From: MFD09286-c1 sp963701015
GTDB taxonomy: Bacteria > Bacteroidota > Bacteroidia > Bacteroidales > DTGW01
NCBI GenBank assembly: GCA_963701015.1
Contig: OY969556.1
Coordinates: forward strand, 930,001 to 994,000
Reading direction: 5' to 3'
DNA: 64,000 nt
In this document: positions 53,943 to 63,022 of the stretch, piece after piece
Position numbering within the stretch: the first letter of the stretch is position 1
How the letters are laid out: every line of letters begins with the position of its first letter
Program-made: the position numbers and the translations under genes
Notes under the pieces: model-generated
Told to the model about the DNA's origin: nothing
The model's database searches: none
What the model saw: only the letters and a program-made list of their open reading frames with translations

Positions 53943-55376
53943 TTAAAAGTCTTGAATTGAAAAACCTTCCTTAAGCAGTTTCTCAGGTTGAAGCAATTCT
54001 ATTAATTTATTCGTATCAATGTAATTCAAAATATTGTTAGCCTGAAAAACATCAATTTTTTTTTCTTTCATAATTTTAGATAATTCTGAAGCTTTGTTAT
54101 AACCAATAAATGGAACCAACGCTGTAGTAATTGAGGAACTTTGGAATAATCTTTTTTCGGCATACTCCGTTTGAACTTCTAAACCATTTATCAGATTATC
54201 GCACAATGTTTTATCTGCTCCAATCAACAATTTTAGTGATTCTATAATTGCATGGCCAATTACCGGAATATAAGCATTAAGCTCTAGACATCCCTGACCG
54301 CAAAGTGAAGAAATTAATGCGTCATTAGCATACACTTTATGAGCTACACTAACTACGAATTCAACAATTACCGGATTAACTTTACCTGGCATTATTGAAC
54401 TTCCAACTTGTTTTTGTGGAAAGATAATCTCTTTATGCGATAAGTCGGAAGCCAATAATCTTAAATCGTTTGCCATTTTTTCGAGATTTACGGCATGGGC
54501 TTTTAAAATGGCATGGACTTCAACAAAACTATCGAGATTTGAAGTAGCATCGGCAAGGTTTTCAGCACGGGTAACCGGTAAACCTGTTAATCGTTGAAGT
54601 GTTTGCGTAACTTCCATCAAAAAATATTGAGGAACAGTAATGCCTGTTCCAATTGCACTTCCACCTAAATTGACAATTTTAATCCTTTCAAAACATTTTG
54701 AAACCCGCCACCAATCCCTGGAGTAGGCATTATTGTATGTGCTAAATAATCGGCCAAAGGAAGTTGGTACAGCTTCCTGCATTTGTGTATATCCAATCCG
54801 CAGCGAATTGCGGTTTAATTTTTCAAGTTCTTCAATTCCTGAGCGAAGTCCATTAATGTTATTTTCGAGTTCTGTCAATAATTTCAGAACACAGATTTTA
54901 AGTGAAGTTGGAATAACATCGTTGGTTGATTGGTAAATATTTGCATGTTCAATCGGATCAATGATACCATAATCGCCCAATTTTTGATCTAATTTCTGTA
55001 AGGCAACATTGGCAATTATTTCATTGATATTCATATTGATACTTGTACCTGCTCCACCCTGAACAGATGGAACTAGGAACCATTCGAAATATTTTCCATT
55101 ACTTAATTCAGTTGTAGCAATAATAAGCGAATCAATAATTTTATCATCGATAATTGGAATTGGGATTTCACCAATACTATATTTTTTCAACAAGGCATTT
55201 TTGTAACTTCTGTAAGTTTCATAACAGGCAAGTTTTACAATACCAACAGCCTGAAACCATTCTATATGGAACCTTGTTGAATCGGGGAAATTATTTTGTG
55301 CACGCACCGAATGTATTCCATACAAAGCATCTTTAGGAATCTCCAAATTACCTATAGAATCGTTTTCAATGCGCAT
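53943..55376 (-). CDS. aspA: Aspartate ammonia-lyase
   Basis: A 477-residue member of the aspartase/fumarase superfamily that reversibly converts aspartate to fumarate and ammonia. The signature is GSSIMPGKVNPVIVEFV (about 328-344); other marks are ERIENDSIGNLEIPKDALYG-like N-terminal residues, FQSTNDVIPTSLK-type QSTNDVIP and GYTQMQEAVPTSFG. Aspartase rather than class II fumarase is favoured by similarity pattern and by its frequent location beside hydF in Firmicutes and Bacteroidota (known association, role debated). It is translationally close to hydF (3-base gap). Confidence 0.88.
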   Translation of the reverse strand: MRIENDSIGNLEIPKDALYGIHSVRAQNNFPDSTRFHIEWFQAVGIVKLACYETYRSYKNALLKKYSIGEIPIPIIDDKIIDSLIIATTELSNGKYFEWFLVPSVQGGAGTSINMNINEIIANVALQKLDQKLGDYGIIDPIEHANIYQSTNDVIPTSLKICVLKLLTELENNINGLRSGIEELEKLNRNSLRIGYTQMQEAVPTSFGRLFSTYNNAYSRDWWRVSKCFERIKIVNLGGSAIGTGITVPQYFLMEVTQTLQRLTGLPVTRAENLADATSNLDSFVEVHAILKAHAVNLEKMANDLRLLASDLSHKEIIFPQKQVGSSIMPGKVNPVIVEFVVSVAHKVYANDALISSLCGQGCLELNAYIPVIGHAIIESLKLLIGADKTLCDNLINGLEVQTEYAEKRLFQSSSITTALVPFIGYNKASELSKIMKEKKIDVFQANNILNYIDTNKLIELLQPEKLLKEGFSIQDF

Positions 55377-55465
55377 TCGTTTTTTTTACAAAGCTAATAA
55401 GTTCTATTTGCAGATTTTAAATTATACTAAAGTTTGTAAAAAATTATTTTAACTGCAAGAACTAA

Positions 55466-56416
55466 TTAATTCAAAGTTTTTTCAACCAGGTAAGAATTTC
55501 TGTCAGTTGCTGACCGGGAAACCAGTTCGCCTAAAAACCCGGCTAAAAATAATTGGGTGCCAATAATCATAGCAGTAATAGCTAAATAAAAATAAGGACT
55601 GGAGGTAACTAATTTGGCTTGTTGGTGTAAAGCAAATTGCGTGTATAATTTATCGGCACCAAGATAACCTGCCCATAAAAATCCCAAGATAAACATTAGA
55701 GTTCCTAATGATCCAAAAATGTGCATTGGCCTCTTCCCAAATTTAGAGATAAACATAATACTAATCATGTCGAGCGGACCATTGATAAACCTTTCGAGAC
55801 CGAATTTAGTAACACCGTATTTTCTTTTCTGATGAGTTACAACTTTTTCTCCAATTTTTTTAAAGCCTGCTTTTTTGGCCATATAGGGAATATAGCGGTG
55901 CATTTCACCATAAACTTCAATACATTTAACTACTTCATTTTTATAGGCCTTCAGACCACAATTGAAATCGTGCAATTTTATTCCACTCATTGTGCGCAAA
56001 GCAGCATTGTAAATTTTTGTTGGAATGGTTTTCGATATTGGGTCGAAACGTTTCTTTTTCCAACCCGATACAACATCGAAATTATTTTCTTTCACCATTT
56101 TGTATAGTTCAGGCACTTCGTCGGGACTATCTTGCAAATCAGCGTCCATTGTAATAACCACATCACCATTTGCTATTTGGAACCCACTTTGCAATGCAGC
56201 GGATTTTCCATAATTACGCCTGAGTTTTATTGCCCTTACAAATGATTTTTTCGCACCAATATTTTCTATTATCTGCCAAGTCCCATCAGTACTTCCATCG
56301 TCAATTAAAATTACTTCAAAAGAGAATTTTAAACTTAAAACCCTTTCAATCCAATCAATTAATTCTGGAATAGATTCATATTCGTTAAAAATGGGAACTA
56401 CAATTGAAATATCCAT
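55466..56416 (-). CDS. Family 2 glycosyltransferase with two C-terminal membrane helices (DPM1/GtrB-like)
   Basis: A 316-residue enzyme: GT-A catalytic domain (about 1-225) with DDGSTDGTW, MDADLQDSPDEV (DxD) and GLKAYKNEVV, followed by two membrane helices (about 232-255 and 270-296). This is the pattern of polyprenyl-phosphate glycosyltransferases, such as GtrB and ArnC relatives, which load a sugar onto undecaprenyl phosphate. It is 2 bases after the DUF4199 gene, suggesting a two-gene transcript. The donor sugar is not evident. Confidence 0.9.
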   Translation of the reverse strand: MDISIVVPIFNEYESIPELIDWIERVLSLKFSFEVILIDDGSTDGTWQIIENIGAKKSFVRAIKLRRNYGKSAALQSGFQIANGDVVITMDADLQDSPDEVPELYKMVKENNFDVVSGWKKKRFDPISKTIPTKIYNAALRTMSGIKLHDFNCGLKAYKNEVVKCIEVYGEMHRYIPYMAKKAGFKKIGEKVVTHQKRKYGVTKFGLERFINGPLDMISIMFISKFGKRPMHIFGSLGTLMFILGFLWAGYLGADKLYTQFALHQQAKLVTSSPYFYLAITAMIIGTQLFLAGFLGELVSRSATDRNSYLVEKTLN

Positions 56417-56418
56417 AC

Positions 56419-56997
56419 TTAAATATCATTATTATGTTTCTCAGTATCAAATGGGGAAGCAATCTTTTTTAAAATTGCAGCTGAAATTAGCGATAAAATG
56501 ATACCTAAAAACAATCTTTGTAAAACATTAGAAAAAGCAACATGTTCAGCATCAGGTATTCCACCTGCTTCTAATTTTTTGACAAATGTATCTATCTGAT
56601 CTTCTGAAATTCCATGATTTTGCATAAAAGTAATATACCAATCTTTGACCTGCTCAATATTTTTATGAGCTAAATCAGGATCAATAAATTTATATAATAC
56701 ATAGAAAAAAAATGAAAGAATTATTGCTGAAAAAAACATTATTAAAATACCATATAAAAAAGCCTGATTGAAAGTCATAAAACCATTTAATTCCTGATCT
56801 CTGTATCTTTTGGTATAAAAATATATAAAAAAGAAACTAATAATTAAGTCAATAAAAAACAGGACAACATTGCCAACTACGCTAAAATGCTTAATATTAT
56901 AAAAATATTGACCAATATTTAAAATAACCAAAACTATTCCAAATACAACACCTGATTCCATGGTGCTTTTAAAGATAGATTTATTGTTTCCTTCCAT
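56419..56997 (-). CDS. DUF4199 family membrane protein
   Basis: A 192-residue membrane protein with four hydrophobic stretches (about 15-33, 38-60, 80-105, 155-178) and a periplasmic-looking helical part (about 110-150). It fits DUF4199, a Bacteroidota family of unknown function that is often found just upstream of a family 2 glycosyltransferase, as here (2-base gap). It is probably co-translated with that enzyme. Confidence 0.82.
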   Translation of the reverse strand: MEGNNKSIFKSTMESGVVFGIVLVILNIGQYFYNIKHFSVVGNVVLFFIDLIISFFFIYFYTKRYRDQELNGFMTFNQAFLYGILIMFFSAIILSFFFYVLYKFIDPDLAHKNIEQVKDWYITFMQNHGISEDQIDTFVKKLEAGGIPDAEHVAFSNVLQRLFLGIILSLISAAILKKIASPFDTEKHNNDI

Positions 56998-57074
56998 TTT
57001 TCACTTAAATATTTTGCACAAATATATGGGATTTTTTAGCAAACCTTAAGATTTTAAAGGTGAAGATATAAAAA

Positions 57075-57106
57075 TATTGCTGATATAAAAAAATTGTATA
57101 CTTTTG
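57075..57106 (+). promoter_or_regulatory. Promoter of the SRP RNA gene
   Basis: A -33 element TATTG (57075-57079) and a -7 element TACTTTTG (57099-57106) separated by 19 bases. Transcription would begin at about 57111, matching the RNA 5' end. Confidence 0.8.
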
Positions 57107-57110
57107 CGCG

Positions 57111-57210
57111 GGGTAAGTCTTATACGACCAGCTCCTACTAAATCCCCCCAGGGCCGGAAGGTAGCAAGGGTAGGTAGTTGTAGCGGTGCGATATAAGGGG
57201 CTTACCCTTT
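57111..57210 (+). ncRNA. ffs: Signal recognition particle RNA (small bacterial 4.5S type)
   Basis: About 97 nucleotides with the universally conserved SRP domain IV: CCAGGGCCGGAAGGTAGC with the GGAA tetraloop region and AGCAAGGG asymmetric loop. The outer ends pair (GGGTAAGTC with GGCTTACCC) and are followed by a T6 run, so the terminal stem also serves as the terminator. It partners Ffh (37462-38796). A matched promoter lies just upstream. Confidence 0.95.
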
Positions 57211-57253
57211 TTTATTTTGAGAATTTGAATTTATTAGCGATATGCAAATAAAA

Positions 57254-57285
57254 AAAGCGACAAGAATCAATCTCCATGTCGCTTT
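57254..57285 (-). terminator. Terminator of the GH5-like gene
   Basis: On the minus strand, stem AAAGCGACA/TGTCGCTTT (57277-57285 with 57254-57262) followed by a T-run from the A6 tract at 57251-57256. Confidence 0.8.
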
Positions 57286-57304
57286 CTAAATTTAATTCAA
57301 TTCG

Positions 57305-59680
57305 TTATTTTAAAACTTCTACTTTTTTAGAAATTATCCCTTCAATTGTTTTCAATTGCAGAATATAAATTCCTGTAGGAATATTGCTTAAATTAATTTC
57401 ACAATTTGAACCAAAACTACTAATTCTATTCATTAATAAAATTTTCCCGGAAAAATCACAAATCGTTATTTCAACGGGTGAATTAATTGAATTTTGAGAG
57501 GAGAATTTAAGTACATTTTTTGAAGGATTTGGATAAACATTAATTTCATTACTGCTAATAGTATTTATTGCATTTGGATTTAATTTCACCGTTACTACAA
57601 ATGTATCTATTATAGTTTGTTTAAATAAATCAGAAACGGTAAGCATAACATTGTAACTTCCTACATTATTCAATGCTGGGGCAACCTTAAATAAAAATGT
57701 TGAATCAGTATAAGTCATCCATGTTGGCAATGGGCTCCCATCTTCCATTGTAAAATTATACGATAACTTTTCACCCAGATTATCGTCTTTTGCAACAGTA
57801 TTAATCGAATTAAATCTTCTCGAAGTTCCCGCTATAATTGTAAAATCACTTATTTTATTTACAATATATGGCGGACTATCAACTGCTCCTTTTGTTGAAT
57901 ATGCTGAAGCACTGTATATTTTATAATCATAACTTGTAGCACGCTGCAGGCAGTTTATTAAAATATATTTTGTTTTTACAGCATCAAATAAAATTTTATC
58001 ATAACCTCCGGTTATATTCGATTCAGTATAAACTGTTTGCCAATTTATACTATCTGTAGAGACTTTTATTTCGTATTTTTTAGCATAATAGGTATTATCC
58101 CAATGGATCAATAATCTTTGAATAGTTTCAATATTATATAGTTTGAATAATATCCATTGGTTATCGGACTGCGTGGTTGAGAAAAATGTTGATTGAGCTG
58201 TATCGGTAATAAAACTGGGAGAATAAATATTACTTTCTATTGATGATGTATATACATTGCTAAACAATATTTTATTTTCGTTAGTAGTATCAATTACTGA
58301 AAATGTAAACGGTGCATAAAAGGTCTTTCCATTTTTATTTGTTGCTGTAATTGTTGTAGTGAATATGCCGCTATTATTTCCAACTGGTTTTACCTTTAAA
58401 TTCCCAGCCTGATCAATCACTATATTTGCAATTGAAGTTTTTTGGCTGTCAACTTTAAAAGTCAGGTTTGCACTGTCTAGTTTATCGCTGAACCAATTAT
58501 TCAAATTCCCAATTACAACGGTATCAGTGCTATTTAGGTACGAAATTCCTTCAGGAATTGGTTTAACAATATATGGCGGATAAATATAATTACCAGTATC
58601 AGGAATTACGTTCACAAATTTACTGGAGTTATAGGCAATACTTTTTAACCCAATGGCACAATCAGGAAGACCACCATTTTTATCACCACCAGTTAATCCT
58701 CCTGTTCCATTTGAATAAGTCCATGCTTGTGCTCCGGCATATCCATTTGTAAATGCATAATTATAAGCCTGAAGTGGGGAAATAACGGGAGATTCGCTAA
58801 TAAATCCAATTGCCGGGAATTCACCAATAACAATTGGTTTGTCCAGTTTCCAATAAGATGCTGGCTTTCTGAATAATGAATATTGCGTTCCGTTACTAGT
58901 ATAATAATGTACCATATAATAATCAAGTGTACCAAGCGAATCTCCACCAGCCGCAATTAGTCTGTCATTCCTGTAATAGTTAGTACCAGCAACATCTGAG
59001 CAATAAGATATTAATTGCGAACCACTGGATACTAAAACGGATGTATCAGTCCTATGTATTGCACCTGCAGTTCTATTTATAAACCGCTGAACATAAAGAA
59101 ATGAAACCCTTTGAGTATCTGGAGTCCAACCTAATCCGCTTATCATACCTTCTGGTTCATTAAAAATTTCATAACATAATATTCCTTTGTTACCTTTTAA
59201 ATATTTAACCATCGGGATTAATGCATTTCGAATATAAGCAGCTGTATAAGTTGAATCCATTAAAAGCTTTTTATTTTGTCTGACCACTTGTGCACTCTTA
59301 CCACTTTGTAACATATCAAATGACCATAAACAAATATCAATTAAAACCCCATTTTTATAAGCAATGTTTAAAGCTGTATTTAAATTTTTTAAATCAGTTG
59401 TTGAAATACTTGACACGGAATCATTTTTAAAAGTTGGACTAACAGTGCCATCAGTATGAATCCACCAACGTATAGCGTTTCCACCTGCTGCATGAATTTT
59501 TGTTATAGCACTTGTGAAACTTGCTGAATTAAATGATTCAAGATCTGAAGCAAAATTAAACCATGCAATATTTATTCCGTTGATAAACAAGTCCTGGTTG
59601 TTGACATGAATTGTTGAAGGTTGTGCTTTAGTATTTAAAGCAATAATAATAGTAAGTAATAATATTGCAAGTTTCTTCAT
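57305..59680 (-). CDS. Secreted GH5-like glycoside hydrolase with T9SS sorting domain
   Basis: A 791-residue secreted enzyme. Signal peptide about 1-19 (ends NTKAQ). A catalytic TIM barrel (about 20-340) fits the cellulase/mannanase GH5-type fold: acid/base Glu175 in CYEIFNEPEG and nucleophile Glu287 in VIGEFPA, with NAIRWWIHTDG and MVHYY upstream of the latter. Then a spacer, a discoidin-like/CBM-type domain (about 490-600: WILFKLYNIETIQRLLIHWD), an Ig/cadherin-like domain (about 610-705) and a C-terminal T9SS type A sorting domain (about 715-791: INVYPNPSKNVLKFSS, NIPTGIYILQLKT). It probably degrades a beta-mannan or beta-glucan at the surface; substrate unproven. Confidence 0.86.
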   Translation of the reverse strand: MKKLAILLLTIIIALNTKAQPSTIHVNNQDLFINGINIAWFNFASDLESFNSASFTSAITKIHAAGGNAIRWWIHTDGTVSPTFKNDSVSSISTTDLKNLNTALNIAYKNGVLIDICLWSFDMLQSGKSAQVVRQNKKLLMDSTYTAAYIRNALIPMVKYLKGNKGILCYEIFNEPEGMISGLGWTPDTQRVSFLYVQRFINRTAGAIHRTDTSVLVSSGSQLISYCSDVAGTNYYRNDRLIAAGGDSLGTLDYYMVHYYTSNGTQYSLFRKPASYWKLDKPIVIGEFPAIGFISESPVISPLQAYNYAFTNGYAGAQAWTYSNGTGGLTGGDKNGGLPDCAIGLKSIAYNSSKFVNVIPDTGNYIYPPYIVKPIPEGISYLNSTDTVVIGNLNNWFSDKLDSANLTFKVDSQKTSIANIVIDQAGNLKVKPVGNNSGIFTTTITATNKNGKTFYAPFTFSVIDTTNENKILFSNVYTSSIESNIYSPSFITDTAQSTFFSTTQSDNQWILFKLYNIETIQRLLIHWDNTYYAKKYEIKVSTDSINWQTVYTESNITGGYDKILFDAVKTKYILINCLQRATSYDYKIYSASAYSTKGAVDSPPYIVNKISDFTIIAGTSRRFNSINTVAKDDNLGEKLSYNFTMEDGSPLPTWMTYTDSTFLFKVAPALNNVGSYNVMLTVSDLFKQTIIDTFVVTVKLNPNAINTISSNEINVYPNPSKNVLKFSSQNSINSPVEITICDFSGKILLMNRISSFGSNCEINLSNIPTGIYILQLKTIEGIISKKVEVLK

Positions 59681-59901
59681 AATGCTAATAAATTAGTTTT
59701 ATAATAGTAAAGTTAAATTATTTTAAAGGCTCAAAATTAAAACAATGATGAAAAAATCATTTGAACATATGTTTTACAAGTAAAAAATTTAACAAAAGAA
59801 TTAGTTTATTTTAGAATTTTATAAAATAATTTATCGCTTTGTTATCACTATTATTTTATATTATCACTAATATTTTTTATTTTTGAAAAAAAATAGATGA
59901 A

Positions 59902-59965
59902 ATGAAAATAATTTTTAATGAAAATAATTTTTAATGAAAATAATTTTTAATGAAAATAATTTTTA
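59902..59965 (+). repeat. Four tandem copies of a 16-bp unit containing a start codon
   Basis: ATGAAAATAATTTTTA repeats perfectly at 59902, 59918, 59934 and 59950; a fifth ATGAAAAT begins at 59966 and then diverges. The fourth copy is the start of the next gene. Each earlier copy opens a 10-codon mini-ORF (MKIIFNENNF) whose TAA overlaps the ATG two copies downstream (TAATG). The unit length is not a multiple of three, so copy number changes the coupling. Confidence 0.95.
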
Positions 59966-60408
59966 ATGAAAATATAGACCATGAGCACTTAAATGATTAT
60001 TTTGAAAACGATGATAAGTGTTTGGACTATTTGGTAAAAACTAAATGGAGTAATGGTTTTGAATGCCGCAAATGTGGTAATAATAATTTTTGTGACGGGA
60101 AAGTACCTTTTTCAAGAAGGTGTACACGTTGTAAAAACGAGGAATCGGCTATTGCAAATACTTTGTTTCATAATATTAAATTTCCAGTAAGTAAGGCTTT
60201 TTATATTGCTTACCAAGTTTGTAAAGACCCTGGTAATACAATATCTACATATGATTTAGCTTTAAAATCGGGTTTGCGGCAAATGACATGCTGGAATTTC
60301 AGGCATAAAATTGAAGGGAAAATTGCACGTTTAAATAACCTGAGTGAAGATGGCTCAATTAAAATGCTGGATATTTTAGTTGGTTCTGCCGATTCACCAT
60401 TTGATTAA
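59950..60408 (+). CDS. Zn-ribbon protein related to IS1595/ISXO2 transposase N-termini
   Basis: A 152-residue protein with the transposase-type Zn ribbon (about 27-62: CRKCGNNNFC and CTRCKNEES with ANTLFHNIKFPVSKAFYIAY following), typical of the N-terminus of IS1595-family transposases. The DDE catalytic domain is absent and the frame ends naturally, so it is a truncated or domesticated relative, perhaps a DNA-binding regulator. No terminal inverted repeats are visible around it. The start lies in the last copy of a 16-bp tandem repeat, so expression may vary with repeat number. Confidence 0.75.
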   Translation: MKIIFNENIDHEHLNDYFENDDKCLDYLVKTKWSNGFECRKCGNNNFCDGKVPFSRRCTRCKNEESAIANTLFHNIKFPVSKAFYIAYQVCKDPGNTISTYDLALKSGLRQMTCWNFRHKIEGKIARLNNLSEDGSIKMLDILVGSADSPFD

Positions 60409-60917
60409 TTCTTTTTCTTTTCTGAATTTTATTGTTGAGTTTTCCTGTAAATTTAAAAGCTCATGTTTTTATATAAATCACGGGTCAAAATCAATTATTA
60501 TAATTACTGATGCAATCTCAACAGTTATTATCTTGCTTTTTGTAAAAATGACTTTATAATTGTCATATCTACAATTATTATATCATTCAAAATTCTAATA
60601 ATTACATATATCCGTAGTCAGATATTCAATCAATTTGTTATAATTTTTTTCGATTTAACTACATTAAAAAATGAAGATTTATTTTATGAATAGTTCTATA
60701 ATTTAGAATTGAAATTATTTTTAGAATAACATTAATATATTGCCAGAGGTTCATATTAAATCAATTAAATTAAAATAATATTTAATATTCATTTCAATTT
60801 ATAATAATAAGTTAAATTTGATATATTTTAATTTTATTGAATGTGTTATATAATGGAATTCGTTTTTTCTAAACATTTTATTTGTATATAAAACCAGACT
60901 AAACTTTACCAAAATTC
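60409..60917. other. Intergenic region upstream of the two-component pair
   Basis: About 500 bases, very AT-rich (poly-T and poly-A tracts). No ORF, RNA or hairpin with confidence. It presumably holds the promoter of the kinase gene at 60918. Confidence 0.5.
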
Positions 60918-62333
60918 ATGCCAAATACTGATGCAATATTATATATTGATGATGAAAAATTAAACCTTGAGGGGTTTAAACTTAATTTCGAAGAAATATA
61001 TACAGTTTATATTGCTGAATCAGTTGAAGAGGTCTATAAAATTCTTTCGCAACACGAAATAAAGGTAATTGTTGCCGATCAAAGAATGCCCGAAATTTCT
61101 GGAATTGAATTACTAGAGTCAGTAAAATATAAATTTCCCGATATAACCAGGATTATACTTACAGCATTTATAATTGAAGAATATTTATTAGAAGCCATAA
61201 ACAGAGGTGGTGTATATAGATATTTGACCAAACCCTGGAATTTTTATGAATTAAATGCCGCAATTCAAGGAGCAATTGACACATATAATCTTAAAGCAGA
61301 GAATAAAATATTAATTAAACAATTAGAAGAAAAAATAAATATTATTTCAATAAGTGAACAAAAATTCAGGAATATTTTTGATAATTCACGCGAAGGGTTA
61401 ATAATAATTGATGGTTCAAAAAAAATAGTCAATTTCAATAAAGCCTTATCGGATATGACAGGATATACTATAGATGAAGTTGTTAATTCAAATTTTCTAC
61501 GATTTATAGTTCCCGAATACCATGAAATTTTATTGAGCAGATGGAAGAGAATGTTGGCTGATGATATTTTAGGATTAAGTGAGTGCGAATTATTAACAAA
61601 ATCAGGGTTTAGATTATTTGTTGAAATTAAAAGTTCAATAATTGAATATGAAGGCAAACCAGCATTATTGACAGTAATTCATGATATAACAGAAAGAATG
61701 TTGTTTGAGAAACAATTATATATTACACAGGCAAAGGCCGAAGAAAAAGAAAGGGAAAGAATTGCAAAGGACTTACATGATGGCATTGGTCCTTTATTAT
61801 CAACACTTAAAATTTATTTATATGATATTGAAAAGACTGAAGATAGAATGCTTATGGAGTCTTCATTAATTAAAACCAATGAAATTATAAATGAAGCTAT
61901 ATCAAGTGTTAAAGAAATTTCAAATAATATTAGCCCTCATGTACTCCGCAATTTTGGTTTGCCGCAAGCAATCCGTAATTTTTTAGAAAAACTGGTCATT
62001 AAGCCCGATATAAATGTCCACTTCAATTGCAATTTAAATAAAAGAATTGATGAAATTATTGAAATTACATTATATAGAATTACTACTGAGCTTGTTAATA
62101 ATACAATTAAGTATGCCGATGCAAAAAATATTAAAATTAATATTCAAATAAATGAAAAAAGTATTAGTTTTAAATATTATGATGATGGGAAAGGATTTAG
62201 TTTCAATGCTTTAATTTATAAAGGTTTTGGAATACAAAATATTCAATCGCGTGTTCATGCCATTGATGGAAGGTTAGGTTTTATTAGTGAAGAAGGAAAA
62301 GGGGTTAATGTTTCAATTGATGTAAACTTTTAA
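60918..62333 (+). CDS. Receiver-PAS-HisKA_3 histidine kinase
   Basis: A 471-residue soluble hybrid kinase: receiver (about 1-120; Asp11/Asp12, phosphoacceptor Asp54, LTKPW Lys), PAS domain (about 145-265), HisKA_3 dimerisation helix with phospho-His in ERIAKDLHDGIGPLLSTLK, and a short NarL-type HATPase (about 375-471, DDGKGFSFNALIYKGFGIQN). This is the kinase class that pairs with LuxR/NarL regulators, and one lies 10 bases downstream. An N-terminal receiver on such a kinase suggests input from another kinase, i.e. a phosphorelay. Confidence 0.93.
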   Translation: MPNTDAILYIDDEKLNLEGFKLNFEEIYTVYIAESVEEVYKILSQHEIKVIVADQRMPEISGIELLESVKYKFPDITRIILTAFIIEEYLLEAINRGGVYRYLTKPWNFYELNAAIQGAIDTYNLKAENKILIKQLEEKINIISISEQKFRNIFDNSREGLIIIDGSKKIVNFNKALSDMTGYTIDEVVNSNFLRFIVPEYHEILLSRWKRMLADDILGLSECELLTKSGFRLFVEIKSSIIEYEGKPALLTVIHDITERMLFEKQLYITQAKAEEKERERIAKDLHDGIGPLLSTLKIYLYDIEKTEDRMLMESSLIKTNEIINEAISSVKEISNNISPHVLRNFGLPQAIRNFLEKLVIKPDINVHFNCNLNKRIDEIIEITLYRITTELVNNTIKYADAKNIKINIQINEKSISFKYYDDGKGFSFNALIYKGFGIQNIQSRVHAIDGRLGFISEEGKGVNVSIDVNF

Positions 62334-62343
62334 CAATTAATAA

Positions 62344-62988
62344 ATGATAACTATTGCTATTGTTGAAGATCATACACTTTTTAGAGAAGGTATAAAAACA
62401 TTGCTCAATAAATTTTCTGATTTTAAGGTAATTGCAGAATATTCAAACGGCAAAGAATTTATTGACGAAATTGATAATATTAATCCAGATATTGTTTTAA
62501 TGGATATTGAAATGCCTGTTTTAAATGGAATAGAAGCATCTAAATTGGCAATAGCCAGGAAACCAAAATCAAAAATTATAGTGCTTTCAATGTATAGTGA
62601 TAAACACTATTATTACGAAATGATAATGGCAGGAATTTCGGGATTTATAATTAAGGATGCCAGTATAACCCAACTTGAAAAGGCAATTCATGAAGTTCAT
62701 TCAGGATTAAGTTTTTTTTCACCTGAGTTAATTCAAAAAGCATTTATATTGTCAAATGAAAAAAATTCAAAAATTAATAAACTTAATGAATTAGAGCTTA
62801 CCAATCGTGAAAAGGAAATAATGGATTTAATTTGTCAAGGTCTTTCAAATAATGAAATTTCCGAAAAGCTTTTTCTAAGTCCACGAACTGTTGAAAGCCA
62901 TAAAAATAAGCTCATGCAAAAGACAGAATGTAAGAATACCGCAAGTTTAATTATATACGCTATAAAGAATCAATTGGTAGAAATATAA
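62344..62988 (+). CDS. NarL/LuxR-type response regulator
   Basis: A 214-residue regulator: receiver domain (about 1-120; Asp9, phosphoacceptor Asp54 in LMDIEMPVLNG, switch residues MYSD and KDAS) and C-terminal LuxR helix-turn-helix (about 150-210, LTNREKEIMDLICQGLSNN, SPRTVESHKNKLMQK). It is almost certainly the partner of the HisKA_3 kinase encoded just upstream. Regulated genes are unknown. Confidence 0.95.
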   Translation: MITIAIVEDHTLFREGIKTLLNKFSDFKVIAEYSNGKEFIDEIDNINPDIVLMDIEMPVLNGIEASKLAIARKPKSKIIVLSMYSDKHYYYEMIMAGISGFIIKDASITQLEKAIHEVHSGLSFFSPELIQKAFILSNEKNSKINKLNELELTNREKEIMDLICQGLSNNEISEKLFLSPRTVESHKNKLMQKTECKNTASLIIYAIKNQLVEI

Positions 62989-63022
62989 TTAACAATTTAA
63001 ATTTTATTAATTTTTTATCACT

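Noticed and set aside
59902..59965. Possible CRISPR-like repeat array
   Set aside because: Units are 16 bp and directly adjacent with no spacers; it is a simple tandem repeat.
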